NCBI GenBank assembly: GCA_029168955.1
Contig: JAPDOI010001448.1
Coordinates: 1-64,000, forward strand
Origin: Aplectana chamaeleonis
Lineage: Eukaryota > Nematoda > Chromadorea > Rhabditida > Cosmocercidae
Length of the DNA: 64,000 nt
Direction of reading: 5' to 3'
In this document: piece by piece, positions 30,839-42,053 of the stretch
Position numbering within the stretch: the first letter of the stretch is position 1
Layout: the number at the start of each line of letters is the position of its first letter
Position numbers and translations under genes: made by a program
The notes under the pieces: model-generated
What the model was told of the DNA's origin: nothing
What the model saw: the letters and a program-made list of their open reading frames with translations, nothing else
Database searches by the model: none

Positions 30839-31710
30839 CCTGACCGACCGAAATGAAGATGTGGCGTGTTTTCTGAGCACTCGTAGCTTGTTCTGTAGTG
30901 CAAAGGTGAGCTTCCATCTGCGGCGCAAGTGCGTCGCATGCAGGTTGCCAAAATGTGTGAAACGAGCCGTCATTTTTGACTGAAAGAGGCGTGGGTCATC
31001 TCCCCGAGTACATGAGCTAGGTGATGTTCGCAGATACACCCTATGGGAACGCCCGCCATTGCACCTATTTTGAACCTTTCATCCTACATCTTGAGAGAAA
31101 AGAGGCCTGAGCAGATTTAAATTTTGACAGGTAGATTAAGATATCTTCGAACGGATCGATTTCTGGAAAACGGCTGTAGTCAAACTTGACGAGTGCGTAT
31201 ATTGCCGACCACAGGAAGATGTGTCCTTCGAAGCCTTCTCACAATCTGATCCAAGTGCGGGGTGGATCAGCGTGATATTGGGGCTGCCAGCGAGAACCCA
31301 TTCTACCCTGGATTCCTAACCTAGCCAGGAAAAGCGGTATAGAGCTTCGAGGAACCGATCGGCTCCTAACGTAAAACATGCCTGTTGAAGTGACAAAACA
31401 TGATTACCTGCAAATACCTGTCTGAACACGTTTGATCAATTTTTTTCTGTTTAGGAACAGAACGGTTCCCCGAAGCTCCATACTCGCACTTTCTAGCCAG
31501 CGATGTTTGAGGAGAAGAATGTCGACCGCAGGGCTGAGTTCGTTCCGGTTGAATGAAGACTACTGCTCGGCTTGCATATTCATCTGTGTCGAATCCTTGT
31601 GCACGTTTTCGTACGCTTCAGCAGAGTCCCGTCCAAGCGCTGCTTCCACCTCTGTTGTGAGCTGGCTCCTTCCGCCTAGATTCGGTGGCAGCACCTGAAA
31701 TGCTGGTTAA
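30839..31710. other. no recognised gene
   Basis: Plus frame 31432-31698 (88 codons) and short minus frames have no motif. Confidence 0.35.
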
Positions 31711-32399
31711 AGGCACAGTACACCCTCAGACATGAATTTTGCGATTTTCGTTTAATTGTGTTGTAGACCCCTCCTGTATAACACTTGCCAAGCGCGAGAT
31801 CTCAATTCCTTCAAATAAGCGAGATATAAGCGACCACCACAGGCCCGACCCCCTGCGCTCACCACCACAGGCCCGACCCCCTTCCTGATTTTCGACCTCG
31901 ATATCGGCTGGATGGATGGATGAGTTTCAACCGAGTCTACGTTTTCGAGTCCATTCTCGGCCCCTCTCATAATCCTGACTCGCTCTTTTGCAACGATTGC
32001 GAATGAAAGGAAATATAGTGGAGTCCACCAAGAGTGTCTCATTTACTTATCAATGAGAAGCGGTCGGCCGGGGATCAATGTGCATGAATCAAATACCAGC
32101 ACGCTCGATCCCGATTGAGCGAGAGCGGTTGTGCTGCAGCGAGTTTCATGCTCATTGATCTCCAATCGACCGCTTCTCATTGATGAGTAAATGAGACACT
32201 CTTGGTGGACTCCAATATACAGGCCTAGGACAACTCATCCACCAATTTTTCGCCCTCAAATAAAAGGCTTTTTTGAGGAGCCAAAACTCCTTTCGTAGGA
32301 AGTCTTGAACGATTTCAGAGATATCGCTGAGATCACCGTGTGACCGTCCCCAATATAAGCATTAAAACTGAAAAATTGTTTTCTGGGTGTCCTGTGCCT
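31711..32399. mobile_element. TTAA-type MITE enclosing a second foldback
   Basis: TTAA at 31707-31710 and 32400-32403; termini AGGCACAGTACACC and GTCCTGTGCCT. The interior shares CGAGATCTCAATT and AAATAAGCGAGATATA with the MITEs at 21189 and 59603. A foldback (32014-32216) and a short duplication (GACCACCACAGGCCCGACCC, twice at 31834-31872) are nested inside. Confidence 0.85.
32014..32216. mobile_element. nested 200-bp foldback
   Basis: Arms AGTGGAGTCCACCAAGAGTG ... AATGAGAAGCGGTCG (32014-32085) and their reverse complement (about 32148-32216), each 70 bp, around a 60-bp loop. Confidence 0.88.
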
Positions 32400-32417
32400 T
32401 TAAGCTCACCTACAGGA

Positions 32418-32621
32418 CTATGAAAGTGGCCGACTGATGGGTGCGATGGCGGGCACTCTCTTGAGGGCGGTCGGCATCATCTGGTCTTCTCCAGCGCCAT
32501 GGTCAGCGTGTTCCGTCTTGTGACCAATCTCTTCTTCAGCATAGTCGAACCTGTTCGCTTCCAGTGGCAGTCGGCTAACCGCGTGGAAATGAACCATACT
32601 CCAAGGCGAGCCGCTTATATA
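32418..32621 (-). ncRNA. candidate structured RNA or leader module, unit C
   Basis: On the minus strand TATATAAG starts at 32621; CTGGAAG follows 55 nt later (32564-32558), and then the stem-loop CGAAC-AG-GTTCG (32557-32546). Units A and B have the same order with spacings of 53 and 54 nt. The first hairpin is weaker here. The interval also holds an 86-codon minus frame (32678-32418) reading through the TATA box. The first ATG after the expected start opens only a 21-codon frame (MLKKRLVTRRNTLTMALEKT). Membership rests on spacing and the CTGGAAG-hairpin motif only. Confidence 0.25.
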
Positions 32622-32814
32622 CGGGTAGCTCTGATATGGATGGGGTGATACGAAGCCTACTTCATCCACAGCAAACATGAACCCGACTCTACGAGTTAAG
32701 AGTTACAGCGCCCATCGACAGCGTGTAGCAGTGCCATACTCTTTTCACCAAAAATGACGCCATGCTTTGAACAGCCACGACAAAACTAGGGTGCATAGTT
32801 ACAGTGCATAAAGG

Positions 32815-32967
32815 TAGCACACACGCCCGCAGAACTGGGTCGAGATAGCGACGCCAATAGGATCGAACGATCTGTAGCAGAACGATTGTGTCGTTGCAAG
32901 TGTCAAAAACAAACCAAAGTGACCGTATCCGGGCATTTCTGAGATCCGCGAAACCCCGTCTTCGCAA
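32815..32967. repeat. partial TTAA-MITE-like end
   Basis: TAAAGGTAGCACACACGCCCG, with a following GAGATAGCGAC stretch, resembles the left end of the element at 35686 and the fragment at 60297. Confidence 0.5.
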
Positions 32968-32997
32968 TTCAAATGCCCTCTAGTCCATTTCTGAGAG

Positions 32998-33482
32998 CTA
33001 TTTGACCAGGCAACGAACGAAAAATGAAAAAAATTTCGTTCGAAAGAATTTCGAATGAACGGATCTCGAAAAACGTTCGAAATTTCGGAGGTTGAACGAA
33101 CGAATTTCGAAACTGATCAAAATTTCGATTTCTTTCGAAATTTGAATTTTTTCTCGTAACTCGTTGAAAATTTCGAAATTTTTTTGAAGTTTGTTCGAAA
33201 GAATTTCGAACGAACAAATTCCGAAAAAATTCCGAAAGATAGGATTTTGAAAAAAAGAAAATTGAAAAATTTTCGTTCGAAAAATTTTCGAACGCGCGAA
33301 ATCTGAAAAAAAATCGTATGAAAAAATTTCAAAATTGCGAACGAACGAATATTGACAAAAAAATCGTTTGACGATTTTTCGAACCAAAGGAATTTGAAAA
33401 AAATGCGTTCGACAACTTTCGAACGAACGAAAAAAATTTCGAAAAATCTTTCGAAAATTTTTCGAAAATTTCGTTCGTTTAC
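32998..33482. repeat. degenerate TTCGAACGAACGAA array
   Basis: About 480 bp of irregular TTCGAAC/GTTCGAAA units with A-runs. Long minus frames rich in Phe, Arg and Ser (168 codons at 33504-32998) are by-products of the composition. Confidence 0.85.
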
Positions 33483-35272
33483 AACTATACAGGCAACCCT
33501 GCAATTGCTTCCCAGTTTTCCAGTGGGAGCAATCTTAAAATGCTCGAAGTGTAACAGATTTCAATCGCCGAATACATATGCCAGACCAAAAATTATCGGC
33601 CTAAATTCACTGGCCTTCTGAAAGTGATTGTGAAGGAAATCGTTGCAGAATGAGAAGAACATAATAAAACTTTTTTCGTTATGCAAAACCCACAGTAATT
33701 CAAATGGTATAGAACCGGTCAAACACTAATTGTTCCCCGTTTCAGGGTGACCATATATTTGGTCAGGAGATTCGGCATAGTTTCCTTCTGCTCTTGGTAG
33801 TGAGCAAACGGTTGCAGTTATGCCTCGGGGCAGTTCTAGTAAGCTCTTGATTCTGATTTACACAGCATGGAGCTGTCGCTCTTTCTTCGAAACATCCTTA
33901 CCACCAGTTATATTTCACCGAGTACCACCGCTCCGCTGCTAGTGACAACTGAAATCGAAAACTCACAACAAATTTCCCAGAACTACGAGCCCGTTCCGTG
34001 AAGGCCAATCAAAGAATTTAGGGAATCATCCGCAGGAGCAGCAATAGTCACTCGGCCAACGACCGAAAAGTGTAAAAATTTAGGTGAAAACGTAAGTCCT
34101 AGCTTGCTCGGATGAGTCCGGGCAGAGTAAGAGGGGAACCTTGCTTCGAGCAGTGTAATCGCAGTCAGAAGGGTGATCTAGCACTGGTCGCCGCGCGTGA
34201 CAAAGAAATCGACGAATCGCGGTGAGGTCAGCCGTCGCGCGCGGCGTTTGCGAGGCAGCTGCTACGCGCGACGGCATCGCGCCCACATCGCGTCTAAACC
34301 ATAGTTTTTGCGCGATTGCCTGCCGTTTAGCGTCGCTCGCGATTTCATCACATCGCAGCGCCCTTCGCTGCGATGAGAGGACATCGCAGGAGCTTTCTTC
34401 TCATGTTTCGTAGTTTCCTCGGTTTATTTCAATCTTTTTCCTCGTTCTTTGAATTCCCTTTTTTATTATATGTCTCATTACGCTCTGTTAACCCATTCAC
34501 GACCGCACGCTACCACCACCACTTCGGACCGCACGCTTTTCAGAAATCGAATTCTCTGCCACTACGATAAATTTCCAAGCTTTCTCACGTTCAATGATGA
34601 TGTATTCTCTACGGAAGTCGTGGTCCGTTGGCAGCTCCACTATAGCACAATCCTCAAGTCTTTAAAAAATTAGCTGAGGCTCAATCGGAAGAAAATCGTT
34701 GCGAGAACATTTTCTCGAGCACATTGTGAGTGCTTGTTCCTTTCACAGCCTATTCTGAGCTCTCTTAGCAGAAAATCCTAATTTGAATCACCTTATATTC
34801 ATCTGGAAGCGTGCCACGACTATGACTGCACCTACCATGACATCGAAACATCGTTTTTCCTCAATATGAGCGTTTCACTCTATCTAGATGCCCCAAAGTC
34901 AGTGAATTATATAAACCCCAAAGTCAGTAAATTATTAACGGGCAACTCTGAAAAATAAAGATCTGCGAAAACGAAACAACAGCAAAAATAAACTCGAAAA
35001 CTTCTAAAACCCTGTTCTTTCAGATTTGCGCATGTTTGGGTGAGGACGCAAAATGGCGTCAAAGTATGGTTTTTCTTTAGCGCGATGCGATGTGTTGGCG
35101 CGATGTACATTGCAGAGCAAATCACCTCCCCATGATTTTCGTGGCGCGATGTAAGTAAGGTTCCCTCCTAAGCAGCGGAATGATCGGTCATGGCAAAATA
35201 TAACAATTATAAAGAGATTTCTACATGATAAGCCCGATAAAACTTCCTTCGACCGGTTCATAATGAGAGAGC
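33483..35272. other. no recognised gene
   Basis: Mixed sequence. A GC-rich patch at 34170-34400 repeats GCGCGACGGCATCGCG-like strings. Short frames only. Confidence 0.35.
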
Positions 35273-35273
35273 T

Positions 35274-35607
35274 GGGGTCGTATTCGCCAACAACCCGCCG
35301 AGGGTAGTCGAAAGGAAGCGGAAGGGATGATACCGCGCGCGGCAGAGGAGCAGATCAACCCATCTTACACCATGTAAGATGGAAATGCAAACTGTGTTAC
35401 GTATCGATATCACTGCAAAAAGATAAAGATTCCATCGCAAAGCGGTCATTCTTCAGCTATGCGATTCGAAAAATTCCGGCGGTCGCGAGGGAAGCCAAGG
35501 GAGGCGAGAGGTGGCCGTGGAGCGCGCGTTTTGTACTGAAATTTCACCTCATTTACCCTTCGACTACCCGGCGGGTACCCGGCGGGTTAATGGCGAATAC
35601 GACCCCT
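35274..35607. mobile_element. TIR element (GGGGTCGTATTCGCCA termini)
   Basis: GGGGTCGTATTCGCCAACAA and AACCCGCCG at the left pair with CGGCGGGTTAATGGCGAATACGACCCC at the right (split here: CGGCGGGTTAATGG, CGAATACGACCCC). About 334 bp, no ORF. Confidence 0.85.
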
Positions 35608-35685
35608 GGGATATATGCTTCCTTCTGGGAGATGGGGTGTTACTTTAAGGGCTGTTACTGTGTCTTTCTGGTTTCAATTCCTTAA

Positions 35686-36353
35686 AGGCAGCATACACGC
35701 TCGCAAGCATAGTTGAGATAACAGCATAGATCGGTCCGCACGGCCCGTACTATGTCGTCAACGACGTTTGAAGCGCTGAAAACTGTCCAGGATGACAATA
35801 TTTGACAATGTTTGAGCAATCTTGCCTTCCACGCCCGTATTTTCACACCCCTTCGAGTTACAGAATGAGAATCGATACTTGTGAAAACGTGTGATAATTG
35901 AGAGTGATAGCACTATCAAATGGGAGTGCACGAGAGAAATAGCTTGGTTTACTTGAGTATAACATGTCTGCATACCTATTGACTCTCGTCCAATTGACTC
36001 TCGTCCACTTTCGAGAATGCCGCTCCGCTTTGGCTGACCTCTTGAAATGGAGGATTTTATCAGTGCAAAAACATGTTATATTGAGGTAAATCGAGTTTTT
36101 TTCTCTACTGCACTCCCTTTTTATAGTGCTATCATTCGAAGTTACCACATGTTTTCTCAAGTATCGATTCTCATTCTGTTACTCGAAGGGGTGTGAAAAT
36201 ACGGGCGTCGAAGGCAAGATTGCTCAAACATTGTCAAATATTGTCATCCTGGACAGTTTTCAGCGCTTCAAACGTCGTTGACGACATAGTAAGGGCCGTG
36301 CGGACCTATCTATGCTGTTATCTCGACTATGCTTGCGAGCGTGTATGCTGCCT
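35686..36353. mobile_element. TTAA-type foldback MITE, near-complete hairpin
   Basis: TTAA at 35682-35685 and 36354-36357. The arms cover almost the whole element: AGGCAGCATACACGCTCGCA and AACGACGTTTGAAGCGCTGA at left, with their reverse complements at right. Divergence between arms is low, so it inserted or was copied recently. Confidence 0.93.
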
Positions 36354-36357
36354 TTAA

Positions 36358-37060
36358 CATTTTCAGCATGAACTCCATAGGATAGCACTTTGCCGCGCCG
36401 CTCGGCGGCAGAAGTATAAACGATCCCTAAGGTGCGCCGCTGTGATGAGAGGGCAGCCACGCATTTTGAGCTATGCATTCGATCATCAAGCCAATCCCGG
36501 AGCTAAAATCTTGGTGTCGCGAGGCAACTCTAATTTTTTTTCTGAGGCGACTTCCAAGCGAAATTCAGAATTTCTAAGCACAAAAAAAGGAGGAGTCTCG
36601 AATCACTTCGGCTGGCTGAATGCAACTTATAAATCTCGATTATTCGGAGGAATCGACAACTCGCACTTGGCAGGTGTTAAAGTGTGTCCGAATGAGACAC
36701 ACTTTAACACCTGCCAATGGCCGACCATGCGGCTGTCGTATGTGGCAGGCGGCTGTCGCGTGCGCCGCTCTCGGACGAGCATGCGAAACGACAGCGAGCC
36801 TGCCCGCGCAGCCATTCACTAGGAGCGGGGCAGGCAGCGGCTGTCAGCAAGCAGTCAATCAACTCCGCAGCCGAGGGTGCAACCCTTCGAACACTCGTCC
36901 GAGAGCGGCACATGTGACGGACGCCTGTCACGCACGACGGCCGCATGGTCGGCCAATCTCATTCGGACACACCTTATATGGGGTGTGTCTACTTCACAAT
37001 TAGGTATGTGAGAATCGCCAGATTTCATCCCGGAGCTTGGACTGTACCTTTGAGGTGACA
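36358..37060. repeat. degraded TTAA-MITE-like segment with hairpin
   Basis: The right edge reads GAGCTTGGACTGTACCTTTG, close to the superfamily end. The interior shares CTCGATTATTCGGAGGAATC with 59603-60075. At 36664-36717 GGCAGGTGTTAAAGTGTGTC pairs with GACACACTTTAACACCTGCC around a short loop. Overlapping ORFs here have no domains. Confidence 0.55.
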
Positions 37061-37274
37061 AAACCCGCAGAGGTAATCGTAAGGCGGCAACTTTTTGCGC
37101 AATTGCCCTGTGGTTGATTTTTGGATTCCTAGCAGCGATCCGCACCGCCTCAAAAGTTTCGCGGGCGGAAGTGTCAGCTTCAAGATAGTTACCGCGGGTC
37201 CAAATAACACGCAAAACGTCAGCCGAATAAATCTGTAACATACACGGTTGAAAGCTGCGAAGGACAAGTACAAT

Positions 37275-37752
37275 ACTGCTCGTAGGATTTGGTCAGAAAG
37301 CGAGCGAGATCGAGTTCTCGCGTTTTTTTTCATCTTTTTTGTCTAACTCGCTTAAACTCAACTTTGAGCGAAACTAGGGTGATATTCATGATCATGGCGT
37401 TCAGGGCTATCCAATGGTTTAGCCTACGTGTTGATTACGTTGAGAACTATAGAAGTTTGGCAAACAGCCAGGCTTGAAGTTACGGTACGCGGCGGATGGG
37501 CCGCTACCGTCCCTGCCTGTGTGTCCCTGTATCTACCGTATATAGAGAGCGGGTTGATAGCGAAACATCCATGGTTACTAACAAAGCCCGGATAGTGGCT
37601 ACACCATTGAATAGCCCTCCACGCCTGGATCATGACTATCTCCCTAGTTTCGCTCAAAGCTGTCTTCAAAGCGAGTTATGCAAAGAAGACGAGAGAGACG
37701 CTAGAAGCCGACCACGCTCGCTTTCTGAACAAATCCTACGAGCGGTAGTGTA
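37275..37752. mobile_element. foldback element, arms about 140 bp
   Basis: CTCGTAGGATTTGGTCAGAA, GCGAAACTAGGG and GGGCTATCCAATGG at left match the reverse of CCATTGAATAGCCC, CCCTAGTTTCGC and GAACAAATCCTACGAG at right. Confidence 0.88.
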
Positions 37753-38134
37753 CAAAGTATCAATGCGACCAGTGCCGACTGTTTATGCATAGTGTTGCCC
37801 TAAAACAGTTAATATTCATTTAATAAAGCGATACTCTATACTTGGTTCCGTTTTTAGGCTGAATATTTTTGAACAGTAATAGAATGAAGAGATTCCAATG
37901 AAGATTCCTATAGGTATTTTCTGACTTTCACATTTGATTTTGCCATCACCCTTAGAAAACAATCAATTTCCGATCGATAATTAATAGACTGAAATAGTCA
38001 GTGAATGGAATCATTCGCACTTCAGGTATTTGAGATTTCCTCCCTGATGAAAACGGTACAGCACTCGTAGGGTTGTCTGGTACAGCACGGTCCATATCGA
38101 AATAAAATCCGGTCCGCATTTGCGGACAACCGTT
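37753..38134. other. no recognised gene
   Basis: Contains the short palindrome GTCCGCATTTGCGGAC (38114-38129); otherwise nothing. Confidence 0.35.
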
Positions 38135-38945
38135 GTTTCAGCACGATGCTCGAAGATCAATACCCGCGCTAAGTTTTGTAAAAGCGGGGAGCATTTGCCA
38201 AATTTAGCAAAAAAGCGTTCGATGCATCTAACTTTTTTGAACAAAAACGTTTTTGTATTCTGAAAAGTATTCACCATATTTATAGCTCGATTTTCTACAT
38301 CATAATGTTCATTGTGAACCGACGTTCCCTAAAAACGCTTTGTTTTCGAGTGAAATTGTTTTTGCGGTCGTTTCACAAAAACGTCGCGCACGGCAAAGTA
38401 CGGCGAAACTTTGAGTAGTAATTCTATCTCTATCTTCTCTTTGTTATTAAGATGGAGGTGGGGCGATCTCGAGATCTGTGCAGATTGAATTTTCAAAATC
38501 TTTCACTAAACACACTCGGGAGCTTCCTGAAAAGTCGGACTTTTGTCTCGAAAGCCCAAGACCGAGAAATGGAGGTTTTCGAAAATGCAATCTGCACAGA
38601 TCCCTACTTTTATTTAATTCACGGAGAAAAAATAGAGATTGCTCTTTTATAACTTGTAGAATTACTACTCGAAGTCTCGCCGCACCTTGCCGTGCGCGAC
38701 GTTTTTGTGAAACGACTGCAAAAACAATTTTACTCGAAAACAAAGCGATTTTAGGGAACTTCGGTCCACAATGTACATTATTATGTAGGAATTTGAGATG
38801 TGAACATGATAGCGCTTTCAGAATTCAAAAACGTCTTCGTTCAAAAAAGTTACATGCATCGGACGCTTTTTTGCCAAGTTTGGCAAATGCTCCCAGTTTT
38901 TTTCGAAACTTTGCGCGGGTATTGTACCTCGGGATCCCAGCACGA
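38135..38945. mobile_element. foldback element, arms about 300-400 bp
   Basis: The left arm (GCACGATGCTCGAAG, AAGCGTTCGATGCATCTAAC, GTTTCACAAAAACGTCGCGC) pairs with 38655-38945. Inner stems around 38469-38501 and 38571-38606 share ATCTGTGCAGATTG. Open frames of 60-197 codons inside have no known domains. Confidence 0.88.
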
Positions 38946-39268
38946 CTATCTTCCAGCATCGTGCGACAAAGGCAGAGGTATACACAACTTCCGAGCGGAA
39001 TGTCCGGTAGACAAGGACTTTCGTTGTGTTCACTTTACTATGCTAGGCTGCCTACATTCCATTTAGGATAACAACTTCTCGTATTTTTCAGTTTAAAATC
39101 GACTCGGAATCCGCTTCCAGAGTGAAATTAGTAAACAATCCTTGCCTGATCGAGTGGTTGCTTCTTTAATTCTGCCAATTGATTATCAGGTACTGAAGTT
39201 CTTGGGCACATGAATTTGACCTTATCTAGAAACAGCGAAGCTTTACCTTCAAACTCTCAGGTACCATT
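38946..39268. other. no recognised gene
   Basis: Nothing supported. Confidence 0.35.
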
Positions 39269-39439
39269 TCGGGTGGTGGCCATCGTGTATCAACCCCCCC
39301 AAGGATGCGGAAGAAACGGGGGAGGAGCGAGGTTCCTGATTGGACGCAACACGCGCTAGCCCCGCTTCGCGTCCAATCAGGAACCTCGCTCCCCGTTTCT
39401 CCCGCCTCCTCAGAGGTGTTGATACACGATGGTTACCAC
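39269..39439. mobile_element. short foldback, right edge split by the hAT insertion
   Basis: Arms CATCGTGTATCAACC, GAGGAGCGAGGTTCCTGATT and GGACGC pair with their reverse complements, ending GATACACGATGGTTACCAC at 39439. The last bases of the right arm reappear after the hAT element at 40245. Confidence 0.85.
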
Positions 39440-40244
39440 CAGGGCTGTGCGGAACTGCTCCGTTTCCCATTCCGTTTCCGTATTTCCGGTGTTTTTCGAG
39501 CGGTTCCGTTCCGCTTCCGTTTCCGACTTTTAAGGCCCGGAAACGGAAGAAAATAGTGCTACCCGGGTAATGGTAGTGGGTATAGGCAAGGGTGCTTGGA
39601 AGCATCATGAGGGGTTAAAAACACTTTCGACCTTTTGTGTTCTATCGAATATCAAAGCCTGGCTGAGATCCTCAGCAAAATTCGGGTTTCTAAATTTAGA
39701 GGCAGATCAAAAGTGATTTTTCCTATTGTCACCGAGTAGTTTTTTTTCCTTTTTGAATTTAATCGTGCGGTATTTGCTCCGACAGGATTCAAAATAAAGG
39801 TTCAACAGAAAACCTAGAACGTCGTCGGTGAGAACCTGGAGGTACACTTCTATCGATCCTAAACACGCAACGCGGCCGCCCGCTTCATCTGCACCTGGTA
39901 CAGCCTGGACTGCTTTCTGAAGGACAGGCTGTTCACTGTTTCGTAGGGTCCGCTACATATACTAATTTTTGAAATTTCTCGGTTTTTTTTTCTGAGGCGA
40001 AAATCCGAAATCGTGGAACGCCTCTCAGTGAGTCTATGTAGTCTGAGTAATTAATGATTTATTGACTGAAACCATAGGTTATCGAATGAGAACTGTAACT
40101 AATGAGCAGGGGCGGAAGGTGAGAATGAGACGACCCATAGTTTTTTGATCTCTTCCGTTTCCGTTTCCGTATCCGGCGTTTTTTGACCATTTTTCTTCCG
40201 TTTACGTTTCCGAAAATCTTGAAAAAGATCTCCGCACAGCCCTG
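39440..40244. mobile_element. nonautonomous hAT-type element with exact 8-bp duplication
   Basis: Begins CAGGGCTGTGCGGA and ends TCCGCACAGCCCTG, a perfect 14-bp inverted repeat. The 8-mer GTTACCAC flanks it at 39432-39439 and 40245-40252. CAGGG-type termini with 8-bp duplications are diagnostic of hAT. Both subterminal regions carry repeated TTCCGTTTCCG in both orientations (39465-39530; 40158-40211). No transposase frame. Two related elements lie at 46326 and 52936. Confidence 0.95.
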
Positions 40245-40252
40245 GTTACCAC

Positions 40253-40934
40253 CCACCTTTTTCTCGAAAACCTTTCGAGACATCCGATATTCAATATATA
40301 GCTAATATGAAGCGGGAAATACGCATTGCTTCTCGGGCCAGCTTTCACTTCGATTTTTAGTTGTTGACTTTCAAATTTATTGAGGAAAACGTTTCGAAAC
40401 TTTTTTTTACAATGGGTTGGTTCATTATGCTACCTTTAAAAAAATGAGATGTTTCGGGTACTCTTTCGGAATAGACGACCTACCTAAAAGAATCGGATTT
40501 TCGAGGTGTTTCATATATGTTCTTTGCACAAATTTTACATGTTGTTCTATGCTTCTACATGTTTAGAAGCAAAAACGTGACAAAATGATCATGGAGCTGC
40601 ATGCAAAAACTTTTTTTACCCAAGTGGGTCGTCTATTCCGAAAGAGTGCCATGTTTCGAAGTCGAAAATCTGTAGATTGTCTGCCGCATATGTCAGCAAC
40701 GCACTGTACCATAGGCCTGATTCTGCCTAGGCTCTTTCAAAGTGTGATCGTCAAGCGATGGAATAGCTTGATAGCTCTCGCAATAAGTTTTTTTCTAGAC
40801 CGCTCCGTACGTTATTTGATGCATGAAATTGCGGTGATCCATAGTCCTATGGGTGCCAATCCGTGAAAAGGGCGGGAAAGACAGGGAGCGGATGGCTGTG
40901 ATAGGAAGACACTGCGGCAAGTGACAACCTCTCT
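40253..40934. repeat. region with an inverted repeat around CTCTTTCGGAATAGACGACC
   Basis: GGGTACTCTTTCGGAATAGA (40455-40474) continues CGACC and is inverted at about 40625-40660. The pair spans about 210 bp and may be a foldback. No gene seen. Confidence 0.6.
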
Positions 40935-42022
40935 ACCTACAAATGCGAGCAATTTTTTTGCAAAGAAGGCGTTCTGCGGAGTTTTCTGCGCTCACAAAGC
41001 GCCGCATCGAAATATCTCTCGAAATATCCTCAGAATTGACGAAATGAGTTTTTGAGAGTAGTTTTCGTATTCCTCTCCTCATACACTGGAGGGGGCTAGC
41101 GCAGCTCTACAGGAGGCAACCCTTCGAGCACCAGCTCTTCTCCCCCCAATCAGGAGGGCTACCGCCGAAGAGACAATTTGGCTTGATCGTAGCCCTGCCG
41201 TCAGGGCCTTGAAGCCCTGCCGTCACTGCCCTGAAGCCTTGCCGTCACTGCCTTGAACCCCTGCCGTCACTGCCCTGCAGACCTGCCGTCACTGCCCTGA
41301 AGCCTTACGGTCACTGCCTTGCAGCCCTGCCGTCACTGCCCTGAAGCCTTGCGGTCGCTGCCTTGCAGCCCTGCCGTCACTGCCCTGCAGACCTGCCGTC
41401 ACTGCCCTGAAGCCTTACGGTCACTGCCTTGAACCCCTGCCGTCACTGCCCTGCAGACCTGCCGTCACTGCCCTGAAGCGTTACGGTCACTGCCTTGCAG
41501 CCCTTCCGTCACTGCCCTGAAGCCTTGCCGTCACTGCCTTGAACCCCTGCCGTCACTGCCCTGCAGACCTGCCGTCACTGCCCTGAAGCCTTGCGGTCGC
41601 TGCCTTGCAGCCCAGCCGTCACTGCCCTGTATGGTCCGGCGCCTGCCCCCGCAGTGTATGAGTCAGTGAGGCGAATGCAATGGTATGTGTAGAAAGTCTC
41701 TTAGACTCCGGTATCCTGTTGAAGAATCTGAATTTCCTTCTAGGATTCACTTCGACCACAGGTCAAAGCATGAGAGATTTTTGCTATTATGACCGTCTGA
41801 TCAGTTCATAATAAGGGATTATGTGGTGCAAACATGCATTCTTCAATAAACTCGTAGAGTTGAATCTATATTTTGTAACACTATCGGGTAGGACTCAAAT
41901 AAAGAAATCCAGAAATGCTTTTTAAATGGAAATTGGACCACATTGAAGCATGTTATGGCGATGCGGCGCTTTGTGAGCGCAAAAAAATGCTGCAAAACGC
42001 TTTTTTTGCAAACATCTGCGTG
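40935..42022. mobile_element. TIR element carrying a minisatellite
   Basis: The left block (TTGCAAAGAAGGCGTTCTGC, GCGCTCACAAAGCGCCGCAT; 40944-41014) is the inverse of the right block (GATGCGGCGCTTTGTGAGCG, CGCTTTTTTTGCAAACATCT; 41951-42022). Between them are 180 bp of unique DNA, a 22-bp minisatellite (41196-41637) and 310 bp of unique DNA. No transposase. Confidence 0.75.
41196..41637. repeat. 22-bp minisatellite (CTGCCGTCACTGCC)
   Basis: About twenty 22-bp units. Variants (ACCCCTGCC, AGACCTGCC, AGCCTTACG, AGCCTTGCG starts) recur in the same order, forming a higher-order pattern of three to four monomers. Confidence 0.95.
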
Positions 42023-42053
42023 GTACTGTATCTGACGCTTTTTTCTTCCTCTA

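Noticed and set aside
32998..33504. 168-codon Phe/Arg/Ser-rich minus ORF
   Set aside because: Translation of a TTCGAA-rich repeat array.
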